The notes beneath the pieces are model-generated. The model saw nothing but the letters and a program-made list of their open reading frames with translations, was not told the origin of the DNA and searched no databases. 41,101 nt of DNA from Ophiosphaerella korrae (Eukaryota > Ascomycota > Dothideomycetes > Pleosporales > Phaeosphaeriaceae), in assembly GCA_028456385.1 (NCBI GenBank), contig JALNQF010000358.1, positions 1 through 41,101 on the forward strand, given 5' to 3'. A program made the position numbers and the translations under genes. Shown one piece after another: positions 22,853 through 34,784 of this stretch (its first letter is position 1; every line of letters begins with the position of its first letter).

Positions 22853-24787
22853 ATGATGCAACTCTTTCAAGCCCTGCTATGGACTGTTCTCTGCGCTCAT
22901 GCTTGGGGTTACCACGTTCTCACATCACCGGGCCAACTAGACTCAAGGAAGACCTATGACTACATCATCGTCGGTGGGGGAACCGCAGGTTCCGTCTTGG
23001 CCGCCCGCCTTAGCGAAGACGGAAGAAACCAAGTTCTCGTCATTGAAGCCGGTGGACGTGTCGAGGATGACCTCGCCGTACACATCCCGTTCCTTGCTCC
23101 ATCGCTTGCCAACTCACAAGTCGATTGGAACTACACTACGATTCCTCAGATTGGATTCAGAAACCGCACTGTCAATATTGCCAGAGGTTTTGTCTTGGGA
23201 GGTTCAAGTTGCATTAATCAAATGACCTATCATCGGCCATCCAATGGGTCGTGGGACCACTGGGCCGACCTCGTGGACGATCCGAGTCTGTCATGGGAAG
23301 CGGTGCAAAAGTATTGGCTTAGAACGTCCCGTCTTGTGGACCCCGTGGATGGTCACGATACTACCGGGCAAGTGATACCGTCAGCACACGGTTTTGGGCC
23401 GGTGAATGTCAGCCTCTTCAGCTACACGAAGCCAATACATGAGAGTATTATTGAAACGAGCAAGAAGGCTGTTGATGCGAAATTTAAATTCAACGAGGAT
23501 AATAACGCCGGAAACAATCTGGGCTGGGGTGGGTCTACCTATTCTTCAAGATCAACTTTGCGCTGACTAAAGATTCTAAGGCTGGCAACAAGCATCTATC
23601 GGCGGCGGTAAACGTAGCTGTGCCTCAACAGCATATCTCTCCCCGCTTGCAAATAGCCGCAGTAACCTCGATATCCTTATCAACACTCAAGCAACCAGGC
23701 TCCTCCCCATCTCAAAAACCTCAAGCAGCCTTGCCCCGGATCTCCGAATGGTTGAAATCACTCAAGCATCAATAGCTCCCCGCATTCGCATCACAGCTCG
23801 CAAAGAAGTAATCCTCTCCGCAGGCTTCATTGGCAGCCCCAAGATCCTTATCCTATCCGGGATTGGTCCAGAGAAAGAGCTTGAGAGATTGGGCATTCCC
23901 CTAATGCTGGAGTCGCCTGACGTTGGCGCGAATTTGCAAGACCATATTCTGCTCCCGCTGTACTTCAATCTAGTCAACGGAACGGACACAAATGATGACC
24001 TCTCGCAGAATGCGACGCTCCGTCAAGAAGCCATCGACCAGTGGATCGCGAATCGCACTGGGCCTATGGTGAATGGACAGTCTAATACGGTGGCCTACTT
24101 GCGTGTGAAAGATGCTCATCTCTCATCAACAGGTGTGAAGGAAGATCCGAGCAATGGTGCTGGCTCGGCGCACGTTGAGATTCTTGCCAGGGCTGGGTTC
24201 TCCCGCCAGTCAGCTACCCCCGCACCTCCTGCTGGAAAATTCCTAACGCTCAGCGCCGCACTCGTAGCTCCCCTCTCCTCGGGCAATATCACACTCACCT
24301 CAACCGACCCTTTTGCCTACCCACTCATCAATCCAAACTATCTCACCCACAAGTTCGACCAGGTAGCTATCGTTCAAGCAATGAAGGACATCCTTGCATT
24401 CGTTCAGCTGAACCCACTCAATAGCCTTATCACCGGACTCTACGGTCCAATCGCTGATGCGAAGACCGATGCGGAGTTGTTGGAATATGCAAGGAAATAT
24501 GGGGTAAGCGAGGATCATGGAAGTCGTACGGTAAAGATGGGTCCGTATGGAAAAATGGGAAAGTCGTGGGGTGCTGTGGATCCAAATTATAGATTAAAGG
24601 GGGCGAAAGGGTTGAGGGTCGTCGATGCAAGTGTCTTTGTGAGTATTCTCAAATCCCGATTGTTAAGTCCATGGGCTAACGCGATAGGGTGGGAGTGCAG
24701 CCTCAAATTCCAAATGTGCATACACAAGTTGCTGTATATATCCTTGCAGAGAGGGCGGCAGATACGATCTTGGATGGCCAAAAGTAA
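22853..24787 (+). CDS. Secreted GMC oxidoreductase (FAD-dependent)
   Basis: This is an intact three-exon gene of 606 aa. Exons are 22853-23528, 23581-24638 and 24701-24787. Intron 1 (GTGGGT, CTGAC, TAAG) joins in phase 1 and restores GWGWQQASIGGGKR; intron 2 (GTGAGT...GTGCAG) joins in phase 0 and restores VFPQIPNVHTQVAVY. Features in order: a signal peptide (LFQALLWTVLCAHAWG), the dinucleotide-binding motif DYIIVGGGTAGSVLAARL, the first GMC signature around VLGGSSCINQMTYH, the second signature GSPKILILSGIGPEKEL, and the C-terminal domain with the active-site His in PNVHTQV. Aryl-alcohol, choline-like and secondary-metabolite oxidases share this architecture. The substrate cannot be told. It is one of only two single-copy genes here without nonsense or frame damage. 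A choice of the Met at 22856 is equally possible. Confidence 0.88.
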
Positions 24788-25583
24788 GCACGAGTAAGAT
24801 TTTGACCCGAATCTCTGGAACGTGAAATGGGATGCAAACCGAATCATCTCTGTTAGTAGCTTTTGACGATACGTAACATGATGGGGATAATAATGGTCAC
24901 CACAATGATCTTCCAAGGTGGCTCCATCCACGCTCTTCAATTGTTGTTCCATCTCGTACCGGATATTGTATAAAAACCTCTTCCATGCATCGTCGTTGGA
25001 GTGGTTGCAGCGATAAATTAAGAATCCTCACTTTTTAAGGTTGCTCCACTGAACCATCCTTCGTATTCTTCCAACAGGTCCTCTGAACGTTTTTTTTTTC
25101 TCTTCTCTGCTAGGATGTCTCTTCCAGACTATCCCGAGACATTACAACCTTCTGATATGTCAGAGCATTGGCGAAGCTGGAAGCTCGTTGCAGCTATTTT
25201 GCCGAACGAAGGAGGACGTAGGAGTCTTGGAGAGATGATAGGCCTCAGCAGATGTGGCGATATTTGGAGAATGCTTAGGTAGCGGTGACGTATTGAATTC
25301 GACATGTGAAAGATGATGGTAGGACACTGTTTCTAGTGTAATTGCTGTACTTGGTTGCAAGTGCAATTACGAGAAATTTTGTTATGCCACGGGAATATTT
25401 ACTCCGCCAAGAGCGCCAGTTAACGTACACGTGATCTTTGCACATTCTTTCAGTATTACTGGCCTCCTGCAGCCGTATCGAGCCTTTGTTTATGGCCTGT
25501 CAAACAACCCCATTCTCCTCTATCGTCTCTGGTAACGACATCTTGACGGCCAACAGAACACTGTACGCTACTGTGATCAAACT
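24788..25583. other. Unassigned spacer
   Basis: 3' flank of the GMC gene; no gene or repeat is recognised. Confidence 0.4.
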
Positions 25584-25599
25584 TTAGTACCGCTGTAGA

Positions 25600-25931
25600 G
25601 TCAGGGAGTTGGAAACACGCTCACCACTTCGTCCAACAACACTGGCCCGTAATCTTTTTCCAGCCCCTGTCTTCACAGCAGAAAGCCTTAACACCCCGAG
25701 TGCATTTGCGAGTGTCGCCATTTCCTTCATTCGGTGAGCCCAGATTTTGACGTAGAAAGTCAGTGCGTTTCTCACATGAAACTCATATCGCAGGAATTGC
25801 TTACCACCCCATGGCCGTTTAAATACCAAGGTCTCGCCAGGATGGCACTGTCCGTTGCAGTCGTTGGCACGGCCTCGCCATTTACATCTATTCTCTCTCG
25901 GTGCAGTCTTTGTAGGACAGCAGATTAGGTG
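25600..25931 (-). pseudogene. Cys-rich C-terminal module of a GH18 chitinase-type protein
   Basis: Reading leftwards it encodes CCPTKTAP, then RCKWRGRANDCNGQCHPGE, followed after a probable intron starting at 25804 (GTAAGC) by a block equivalent to CTRGVKAFCC in another frame and a CCWTKW stretch ending at TGA. This Cys pattern (C-W-x-G, C-x3-C-x2-GE, then FCC and CxWTKC) is typical of the region after the GH18 barrel in fungal subgroup C chitinases. The block is clearly similar at DNA level to 26630-26750 on the opposite strand. It is a fragment, lacking the catalytic domain. Confidence 0.6.
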
Positions 25932-26019
25932 TAACAGTCTAAAATTGTGTTTAGTAATCACAAGGGTTAGTGTAGGCGGCTGGGCCATTTCCGATAATAG
26001 CACTATAACGCAACGTTTA

Positions 26020-28440
26020 TTTGGAGGTATCGCAAGATCGCCTGGGAAAAGAAGAGCCTTCGCTATCGATGTCTTAAAGTTCTTAAACTAGTATGGATAC
26101 GATAGTATGATCTCAAGAACTCACTCCGGCTTCTAGTTGTCTACTAATAATCACGCTAGGTATTGATCTCGATTGAGAATACCCGGGTGCACCAGATCGC
26201 GGTAGTAAAGATGACGATACTAAGAATTACGTTGAACTACTCAAGCAGCTTCGAGCTACATTTGGCGCTCAGTTCCACTGCACCTTCCTTATACTGGTAC
26301 CTAAGATGGTTTGACCTTCCTGGCATGCTCAAATACTGTAATTGGATTAATGTGTACGCGTACACTCATATCGGCGGGATTATTGTTAACATTATCTTTG
26401 TACGGAATAACATACGACCTTCATGGAACATGGGATAGTACAAATCCGATTGGAAATATTGTTCAAGGGCATACAAACTTGACCGAGATTGGCACTGCAT
26501 TAGAACTATTCTGGTAGGTTTGGTAATATCAGACCCTTGTCGACTTATTGACGCCTTACGAATAATTAGGTGTGTCAAAATCTCTCTAGAGAAAGTATTC
26601 ACGGGCTTTGTATTCTACGGTGGATGGATAGCAGAAGACAAAGGTGATACACGCCAGTGCGCTCGAGGTGTCAAGGCCTTTTCCGTGATGCTGGAGACTG
26701 GAAATGAATTACAGACTAGTGTTATTGGACGAAATGGTGAGCCTCGCCTTAAGAGGCCTACTTGCCCCACCTGCGCTATAATTTGCTTTATGGCGTCCAA
26801 TGTCCCATTAGCCTTCAAGAGGTTGTCACCCGAGACTAAAGCGGTGAATGGGGTTGTTTGACAGGCGATTCAAAAGCTCGATACTGTTGTTGGAAGCCCG
26901 CCATTTTGAAGGACTGTACATGGTGTACGGGCAAATGTATATGTGAAAGTCCAGTATTGTGTCGAATCAAATTAACCTTAATAGCTTTCGATTACCCTAA
27001 AGCCAAATGCAACAAGGATGAGGTAGAGGTTGACTCCCATGCAAGCGGAAGTGGCAAGTTCCAATGCCAATGTGGGTAAAGCCCAATTACCATTCAAAGC
27101 ATTGAAATAACATATCAAAGGGGGCCAGAAACAAGTGGCATGTTGCAAAGCTGAAGCTCCGCCGCCTCTGGAGAGCTTGGCATGTTCTACCAACGTGTGT
27201 AATCTTAACCCTAGCGCATGTCCAGATCCTGACGGTGAAGGCTCCCTAGCCCGACGAGATGGTATGCTCGCGAATGCCAGTTCAGACCTCACAATTTTAG
27301 AGGACGATGACATAACGTCATTAGATGAGCGTAGTCGTGCCCCACTGGAATTTTCCCTTGGAAAAAGGAATGTCAAGGTAAGAAGAACAATAAGTTGGCC
27401 AAGTGCTGGGCGGCTGTTCAGTACCGTATATCGGAGGAGGATAGTACGCCTAGTATTATTCCAGATGAGAGCAAGAGCCTACCGTGATACCACTGTTACG
27501 ACCTCGAACTTGAACCCCGACGCAACTAAACCTATCTTTACAACAACTGGTCCGAATGGGCATACAAGATCTGTCGCGGATACTGAACATGCCATAGATG
27601 TAAGTAGTTTTGTATAAGGCCCTAGCATAGTTTTCCCCTAGCTAATTGATGTAGCAGCAAGTCTTTATACTTTTACTCCAATGGATGTCCTTAGGCGAAA
27701 TGGAAAATGCATCCACGTGTTAAAATATACAATTTTCTGGTGGCGCTCTCGACCCGGCGGCCATCCGACGTATTTTGTTTGCAGCAACTCTACTTGCAGG
27801 TACCGGTGGTATGGGAACAAATAACAAGGATATTCGAGAACCCATCACTCGAATGGCGCATCATCTTTGAACTACTACGAACCCCGAAAACCTTTTAGCT
27901 GCTGAGGTCCAGATGAACAGAACGAAAGGAATGCTCATGGAATTCAACATGCCTATTGTGGAGCCGAGATTCAACACCTTGGTACAAAACGCAGCAAGTG
28001 GCCTCGATGCTACTAGCCAAGATACACTCATGACTACTTTCAGAAATGTAAGCATGTGGGCCTTATCTCACAGCCGACCTTGTACTGACTTAAACCAAGG
28101 TTGTTGGTGTTTTCGAGTATCTACAAACTCCATTGGTTGTGGCAGCCCGGCATGCAGTAGCGAATGGCTTGGAGCAGGAATTCACAAGGGCTGCAAACCT
28201 AGATCCAGGGATGTATAACGCTTCCACATATTTCCGGAGTGCTCTATATAAATCGCTGGGTTAAGTAATTTGCCTAGAACTGGTTGGAAGGACATATTGA
28301 GGTATTTGAAACGGAAATCAACCGAAGTAAACCTTCAAACCAGGCACAACTGTTGATGAATCTCGACAAACTGAAAGAGAAAATCCAAGACATGAGAATC
28401 AAGGATTAAATTAAAGGCTTTGTCTATGGTGAATATGGCA
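26020..28440 (+). pseudogene. GH18 chitinase (subgroup C type), broken
   Basis: The sequence AFAIDVLKFLN and YGYD near 26050-26104 leads into an intron at 26105-26159 (GTATG...CTAG) and then the GH18 catalytic signature GIDLD-stop-EYPGAP. The Trp before the catalytic Glu is TGA at 26174-26176. Next come NYVELLKQLRATFG, WYLRWFDLPGMLKYCNWIN, and after a damaged intron YDLHGTWDSTNPIGNIVQGH. The barrel end is missing: FYG near 26615 runs into GGWIAEDKGDTRQCARGVKAF, so a deletion joined barrel to Cys-rich region. The variable spacer (27135-27617) and the conserved C-terminal domain of this subgroup (AAEVQMNRTKGMLMEFN near 27900) follow, with frameshifts. Such chitinases act on fungal or host chitin outside the cell. 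It is not functional here. Confidence 0.75.
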
Positions 28441-29174
28441 TAATTCTTGGTGCACATAGTTGGCATTTCAGTCCGCTTAGGGTCCTCAGTTGTTGAATTT
28501 GTTGGTATATTGACCGTTGCCGCCGTTGGCTAGAACATGCAAGCGGGACTGCGGTCACTATAAGATTGCAAAATAGCTATAGTTTATATACACTGATCTA
28601 CACCCGACAGTAAATCTTTGTTTGATTATTACTGCTTTTTAGGTTCTTCTAGTGCGGTGGTAGAGACATGGGACCTTACAATCACGGTGATTTGGAAGTG
28701 CACGTTCATCACATTTTGAGTCTTCTGCCTTCTGTATCCATTCTACAGCTTTTTACTTGAACTATAAATCTTGATGTAGCTTACCTCATTACTGCGAAGG
28801 AGCCTACTTGTCTCAACTGCCCCTCTCAGGCGACCGTGGGAGACTAAGATCTTTCAAGGTTGGGATCCATATCGGGTAGCAGCATAAAAAACACAGCAGT
28901 CATGGCTTGCTACCTTGCTATAGCACCTCATCCTTGGTGATCAGAACACGTGTCCGCCAGAGCGCTTGGCAATCGCTATCGAATACATTAGTGTACTTTG
29001 CATCATCTTTATCGCCTGCATGCTGAGGGCAGTCTGTTCTCACAGCTGACCCCGGATAGCTGTTGTAAGTGTTCTTTTCACTTATTATGAGCGTTGTTAC
29101 TCATAACAGCGTCCCTTAGTCCACCGTGCACTTAGTAACATATCTTTGCTAGATTAACTGCATTAATTATACCA
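28441..29174. other. Decayed 3' flank of the chitinase
   Basis: Scattered stops; no separate gene is recognised. Confidence 0.4.
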
Positions 29175-29929
29175 ATGCCTAACCACTCTGACGTGCTCCA
29201 TAGTCGCATTCCTAGGGAAGAATTTATCGTAAAAGATGGCAGAACCTACTATCCCTCCGCAGGCCCACTAGGGCATCTCCAAGAGGATATTAAGTATCAT
29301 AAGCACAAGAAATGGGGTCTTCTGATTTACCGCTCCAACTACGCCCCGACGATGCATGGAATAAATTTTTATCGAACCTTCAGGGTTAGCTAGAGCATGG
29401 GCTTTCGGCAATGAAAGCGAATGATTTGCAAGACACGCTCGAAATGACGCCAAAGGAGGACAAAGAGACACTTGAAGGTGTGACCGTCGACCTAGTCTGT
29501 GAGATATTCAAGGAATGGGTGAAAAGTGACGAAGCACGGGCTGAGATCAACGATGGACCGCGTGGCGCATTCCAGTATCCTAGATACACACATTATGTAC
29601 GTTTGGATGCTGGTGTGCTTAATTCGGTGGTAAACCGCGCTCCTCAGCCTCCACCATTCGATGTACATGACATTGATTATGTCAACCTAGTGAAGCTTCG
29701 TCTTGAAGACTTTACTGAGGATATGAGTGCTACGGTGGATGACAATGAGGAGGACCAGAATTTCGTGAACGTGCCCTTGAGCTACCTCAATCCACAATCA
29801 TATAACTACTTGTATGACCCCTTTACTTTTGAGGGGTATCTAAGGTACCGAAGAAGCGACGATGTGTCCTCGGGAGGTCAAGGAGTGAATCCTGAACAAT
29901 TCTATGATTACAGTAAAATGGATTCGTAA
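29175..29929 (+). pseudogene. Conserved fungal hypothetical protein, frameshifted
   Basis: The first part reads EEFIVKDGRTYYPSAGPLGH and then KKWGLLIYRSNYA. A one-base shift near 29345 moves the frame to PDDAWNKFLSNLQG, then a TAG at 29387-29389, then LEHGLSAMKANDL and a long open stretch to TAA at 29927-29929. The pattern of a WGxxIYR start, a DDAWxxF segment and an FKEWVKS block matches an uncharacterised protein family that I recall being found near subgroup C chitinases in ascomycetes (from memory, unchecked). The last 172 codons are intact. Function is unknown. Confidence 0.55.
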
Positions 29930-30762
29930 TTGGACAAGGGCTGAATGTTTTAAGAACATTAAAGCACCAACATCACCTCTAGCATTTAGGATCAATGACA
30001 GCGCCCAACTATGAACATACTCCATGAATGGTTAGGCCTTGTTACTTCATAGATCACCTTTAACAGGCTTTCAAATCTATTCAAAACAATTTGATCAACT
30101 GCAGTTATCCTTTATGCATTCTCTCAATGCTACGTACTAGCAAAAGCATCGGTCTTTGTATCAATATCATACCATGAAGCTGTAATGCTGAAGCCTCTAT
30201 TACGTACAACTATTCTACTGAATTTAAGGTACGTTATTAGTTATTCCTTACCTTTTTATAGGTTACTTGGTGTAGTGGAGCAGAGCTGCCGTCTCACAGA
30301 AGCTACGAACAGTTCGCGGTGGCAAGGGCAAGAGCGTAAGCTACCGCTATTGTTATGTTTTCAAGATGGTCCTTTCTTATAGGACCTCATATACCTAGTT
30401 AACCACTATACTACTAAACATATCCTGAGCGAAACTAACCAAGCTGGTGCCATGCCATAGCCCACATATCCCTGTGAGTACTCACTTATAAGTAAAGTGA
30501 AGTGTCTACCCCAGCCTATTACGATTTTCTCATGATAGAAGACAAAAATTTCGGTGGTTGTATACAAGGAATATAGCCTGCGGATAGAGGAGCAGTACTA
30601 AAGGCCGTATGTTCAACACTTGGCAGGACTTTGGCACAACAAAACCAGTGCAGCGTGTCATTTTTCATCATCTTGGTCCATCTTGAATTATTTGACTGGT
30701 TGTCTTAATTCTATGGCATTCAAGTCAGATCTTATGTTTATCAGACCTATATTCTGCGACAC
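29930..30762. other. Unassigned spacer
   Basis: No recognisable gene or repeat. Confidence 0.4.
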
Positions 30763-30993
30763 TTACCACTGTTCGCAAACTACACCTTTTCTCCAATACG
30801 CAAGGAAGAACGTGCACGGCACAAGAAACGCTAGTAACAAAATGACGCCGGTCATTGCTATGCGATAAATTTGGATTTTTTTCTGAAGTAATAACGACTC
30901 GTCCAATTGTGTGTTGTGCCATGATTTGGTATCGTTTAACTCCACGTCGTCTTCAAAGTGAACGCGAGCTTTCGGGGACTTATTGCTAGCCAT
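30763..30993 (-). CDS. Single-pass membrane protein fragment
   Basis: An open frame of 76 codons has a charged N-terminus (KARVHFEDDVELND) and one strong transmembrane segment (IAMTGVILLLAFLVPCTFFL), followed by a basic turn and a possible donor (GTAAGT) at the last Trp codon. The layout resembles exon 1 of UstYa/DUF3328-like proteins, one of which lies about 0.7 kb away on the same strand, but no HxxHC motif follows. It may be a truncated relative or a different protein. Confidence 0.4.
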   Translation of the reverse strand: MASNKSPKARVHFEDDVELNDTKSWHNTQLDESLLLQKKIQIYRIAMTGVILLLAFLVPCTFFLAYWRKGVVCEQW

Positions 30994-31635
30994 GAGTGGT
31001 ATGCTGATGTGTTAGATTGGACAGGCTCTTCAGTATCTGCGCTCGCAATCTACGGTACTTGTGTGCTTTGGGTGGCATACCGATTGTCGGACGGCAGCCG
31101 ATTGGTCCCGGCTAGTGTTGACACGACTTCGGACCGGGTATAGGCATTCCGTCTTATCCGATAAAAGGCGTAGTTTCTAGTTTTCAATATTGTAGAAATG
31201 AAAGAAATCGACTGATTTGGGATCGTGGAATGATGCCCAATTGTCTCGCAAACATGAGAATCTAGAAAGGTGGTATGGTAGCTACTATCGTACCGCTGAC
31301 ATTACACAGCTAACGTTGATAGTCCTGTGAGTGAGCATTAGAGGAACACGGCGAGAACTCTGATTCTTCCACGGTTCGATTTGTGGTGTCTGAGACTCAA
31401 TTTACAATTGAAGCGATATATTTCGGAAAACTTCGCTCATAAGATCATTCAGAAATGCCACATCTATGTGCATCATGAGTACGCCATAGCCGTCTTCCAA
31501 TTTACACTCTTATTTGCTCCCTAGTCGTTTTCTTAGTAGGAAACCCCCTGATTTGTTCGAATAAATCTTAATACGTGAAGAATATGCAATACGTAATACA
31601 TTCTCGTCATCTTCCCAGCTCCTCCATTAGCACTT
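30994..31635. other. Unassigned spacer
   Basis: No recognisable gene. Confidence 0.4.
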
Positions 31636-32561
31636 CTAATAATGATCGAACTCCGGGTATATAAAATGAACACGCCGAGGCAGCTCATTCGCCCAACTGC
31701 GCAACGCAGAATAATTCCTGCACCGGACCTGCTGTCCATCCGTCACATGCATCATACCGGGTAAATATGCCATCGGGGTGGCATCGGCCAGACAGTTGAC
31801 TGCTTCGCGCAGCGAATTGATGCAGTGTGCTACATGGTCGGTAGACCAGCGCGATGTGTAGTTGTGCACTCTATATCCGAATTCCTCGGTGATAATAGCC
31901 TGATTGATAGATTCAGCGAGCATCGATATAAGAAACCTGGTATACTACGCACCACACAATGCATCTGGTGTAGGCCTCTGAGCGTGTACATGTCTTTAGG
32001 AATTTGCTGGGATGTCAGAGGGCCGAGCTTTTGAACGGTGCCGTCGTCAGCAACATAGGTGGTATATTTGCCATTCACAAGGACATTGGGAGCTGATATT
32101 GTCAGCAAATATTCGAGTGAGACCACCGAGTTGACATACAGTTGTTCAATAAACGCAATCGTTTAGCCGCTTGTTTTGTCTTTTCCAAGGTCTCGAAAGT
32201 ATCTAAGTAAACATAGTATGGATTACTGTGATCGAAAATAGTGTACTGAACGGGTTCTCCGATGTCTGTTCCTGGTCAGTGAAGTCTTCCTGGATAATGG
32301 AGTTGAGTTTTGCGTACATTGAGGCACGAAGGAGGTTCGATCAGCCCCAAGCGGGATACTTGACAGCGGCCCAAACATATGGAGGTATACGATGTAGAAC
32401 ACAAGGAAGGTAATAATTATCGAGAGGAAAAGTACCATGGTACTAGGTCTCCTACGGGCGCGGCTGTGAGAATTGTACTGAGGCGAAGAAACTTCCTCGC
32501 TAGCCTCGCTCTCTTCAGGATCCTTTATGTCGACTACCTCATATTTGTGGCGTGGATCCAT
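31636..32561 (-). pseudogene. UstYa/DUF3328-like protein, probably broken in the middle
   Basis: Translation from 32561 gives MDPRHKYEVVDI, an acidic stretch, a basic stretch (SRARRRPS) and a transmembrane helix (FLSIIITFLVFYIVYLHMF), then IPLGADRTSFVPQ. The C-terminal half is in two exons joined in phase 0 across an intron at 31900-31952 (donor GTGCGT, branch CTGAAT, acceptor CAG). The first carries LRGLHQMHC and the second STDHVAHCINSLREAVNCLA, giving the two HxxHC motifs that define the family. Family members catalyse oxidative cyclisation or halogenation-type steps in fungal RiPP and related pathways. Between about 32400 and 32150 I could not find a continuous frame; a stop precedes TIAFIEQLYVNS. 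It may contain further introns or be a pseudogene. Confidence 0.65.
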
Positions 32562-32733
32562 CAGGTAATAGTGTAATAGAGTCTCACTAACTGATAGACC
32601 AGGAATAGTAAAGAACAATGAATAATCTAAAGGAGATTGGAGTGCTTGAGTCTTTGAGCAGCTGGCGACGCGTTCAGCACTGTCACGGAAAATGAACGAG
32701 GGTAACCATTTGGTACTTTTCCATCCAGCTCGG

Positions 32734-32916
32734 CTATTCGGTACTATAAGTTGAGGGGATGGAATTATGAATGGAAATCGGTGGTTGCCAAGATATCTCA
32801 GTTCCGGCGGAAAGAGTAACCGGATAGAACAAAAACAACCTAGTTTCAAGTCCGAACATCCAAAATAGCGCAAAAGAAAGCAAGACTATCAACAGGTACC
32901 TTGCATCGCTCTTCAT
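32734..32916 (-). CDS. Short hydrophobic ORF of unknown nature
   Basis: A 60-codon frame has a signal-anchor-like start (YLLIVLLSFALFWMFGL). It lies immediately upstream of the UstYa-like gene on the same strand. It could be an exon of a secreted or Golgi-type protein, a small precursor peptide, or chance. No homology is recognised. Confidence 0.2.
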   Translation of the reverse strand: MKSDARYLLIVLLSFALFWMFGLETRLFLFYPVTLSAGTEISWQPPISIHNSIPSTYSTE

Positions 32917-34029
32917 TGGAGCTTGAATTTCAAGTCTTGTCTTTGCGCACTTCAGCTAAAGATTTAACAAAGACCATAGTATTTGGATCTCTCAGCTAGT
33001 AATCGTCTATCTGCTTGTTTCAAAAACGAAGACGTGGAGCATAGCAAACATGCCCTGAAATAACTACCTGTACAATCTGGTTGCTGGTAAATTATTCGTG
33101 GGATAGAATACCTGCCATGCCTTGCGCGCCGAAAGCCTACCTGCTCGTTTCTTGTAAAGTCAGTAATCTTCAGTCTGACTTATTATAACTCTACGCCCAT
33201 AATTGAGCCTCTGCCCGCCGCGCCGCTTGTCAAAAGCTTGAACATGTAGGATGCTTTAGATGAAATCAGGTAGTGTGTAAGATGTGTATCCTGTGGACGT
33301 GAAATAATTTTTTTTTGACACACAGAGCTTAATTGAGAACAAGGTGCGAAGGGTAAATGAAAGTAGCTAGGATCCAAGTAATGCAATGCAGTGCTGTGGG
33401 AATTCGCAAGACAATAGTCTCACTTGCCAGATTACCGAATGGAAACGATGTTCTCGCTTCGGACATGCAGACAATTGGGGAAACTAATAGAAAAGAAGTG
33501 CACAATGGTGCGGCTGCTCCCGGTACCTGCTTCCCAAAGCGGGTGCTGTGCCTGGATTTCCTCGAATATGGGACTTGTTCGTGTGTGTGTATTAGTTTAA
33601 CATCCTTATATGGAGCCTCCTGTAGGGCTCTGTTGGGCGGGCTAAGCTGTGGCATATTTACAGGTGCTAGTCCTACCTTACTACACCCACCTATTCGTAG
33701 TGAATTAGTGGGTTCATTGGCCTATCTTTTCTTAAGAACTCCCGCCGTTTGAAGTTCAAGGTTATAGTTCTCGGGGCAGTGTCTCGGGTGTCTCGCAGCA
33801 GAGGCCGCGAAGATGACTAAACCTGTCAAGGGCTGAAGCTATGAGTTATTGTAAAAATAAGGTATAGAAAAGAAATAAAGAGATAAAGCGATATGGATAG
33901 AAGTGTGTAGGTTGTGGATGTATATTATTTAGTAGAAAGTGCCAGGCAGCTATAAGACTGCCCGAAGCTGTGTTCTACGGTACTAAGAAACGCTGGGAAA
34001 TTCCAGGTATAAGTCTGTCCGTGTAAATA
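32917..34029. other. Spacer including the probable LINE 3' flank
   Basis: No gene is recognised. The part next to 34030 lies downstream of the LINE stop codon on the minus strand and may be its 3' untranslated region. Confidence 0.4.
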
Positions 34030-34290
34030 TTACCCTCGCTGCGTACAGAATCCTACTACTTGTAGTGGGGTCTTAAACTCGAGGGGGTTCTGCTTTAGTG
34101 TGTTTAGGTAGCTGATTGCCTCCGCTCGGCGTGTCAGCGGGGTGCATAGACGAACTAGCTATCTGCTGAAGTGCTCAATGGTTTTCCGGCAGTATACTGG
34201 GTTCTCTGGCGTCTTCAGGCGTCTACAAGTACAGTTAAGTTCGGCATCAGCGTAGTTGTATTTTTCGATGATACCACGCTAAGTTTCCGT
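34030..34290 (-). mobile_element. 3' end of a Tad-like LINE (non-LTR retrotransposon)
   Basis: Reading leftwards: AELNCTCRRLKTPENPVYC, then RKTIEHFSR, one TAG, and RRAEAISYLNTLKQNPLEF followed by TPLQVVGFCTQRG and TAA at 34032-34030. The C-x-C, then C, then H spacing and the KTPEN...YCRKT block are typical of the very C-terminus of ORF2 in fungal Tad1-clade elements. Only this tail is preserved; upstream sequence to about 34560 is too decayed to assign with confidence. Confidence 0.65.
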
Positions 34291-34784
34291 GAATAGTCCT
34301 AATCGATAGTAGTCGGGCCAGGATGGGGCGTGATAGCTCCGACTCCTGAGGGGTTGTAGTTAGCTTGCAGGATAGTTTCTACTGGAGGTACTAGGCTGGC
34401 GGCTTGGCACTCTTCTGGGCCCACAGGTACTCTTGGTATCTAGCCACTTCTTCGCTACTGAGCGTATCCCTGGTATTGTTGGTTGGGTGGCTTGTCATTT
34501 CGGCGCGTCGTGTGGGACTTGGTCGTAGCACTTCCGTCGGCTATGCAGCGATTTATCAATTCCAAATTATTCGGCTCCGAAAGGGCATGGTTTGTGGTGC
34601 TTTTGGTTACATCCTACCCATATTTCCGTTGCTACTCCGAAAGTGACTTACGTTAAAAGGATTCGAAGAATGAATGTACTTCTACAACCAGGCCATATCT
34701 ATCCTAGGTCTGTCATTTACTCCTGGACAGCATCGTTGAAAGTCAAGTCTACCACCAATCTAAATATAAAGATTCACGAATAAT

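Noticed and set aside
24639..24700. GMC intron 2 contains CTAACGCGATAG, like the end of an element intron
   Set aside because: Only one unit-like stretch is present; upstream sequence does not continue with an 11-bp period. The resemblance is probably a chance match at a branch-acceptor region.
33357..33752. A 131-codon open frame on the plus strand
   Set aside because: Composition is not protein-like, no motif is seen, and it lies in the probable flank of a LINE tail.
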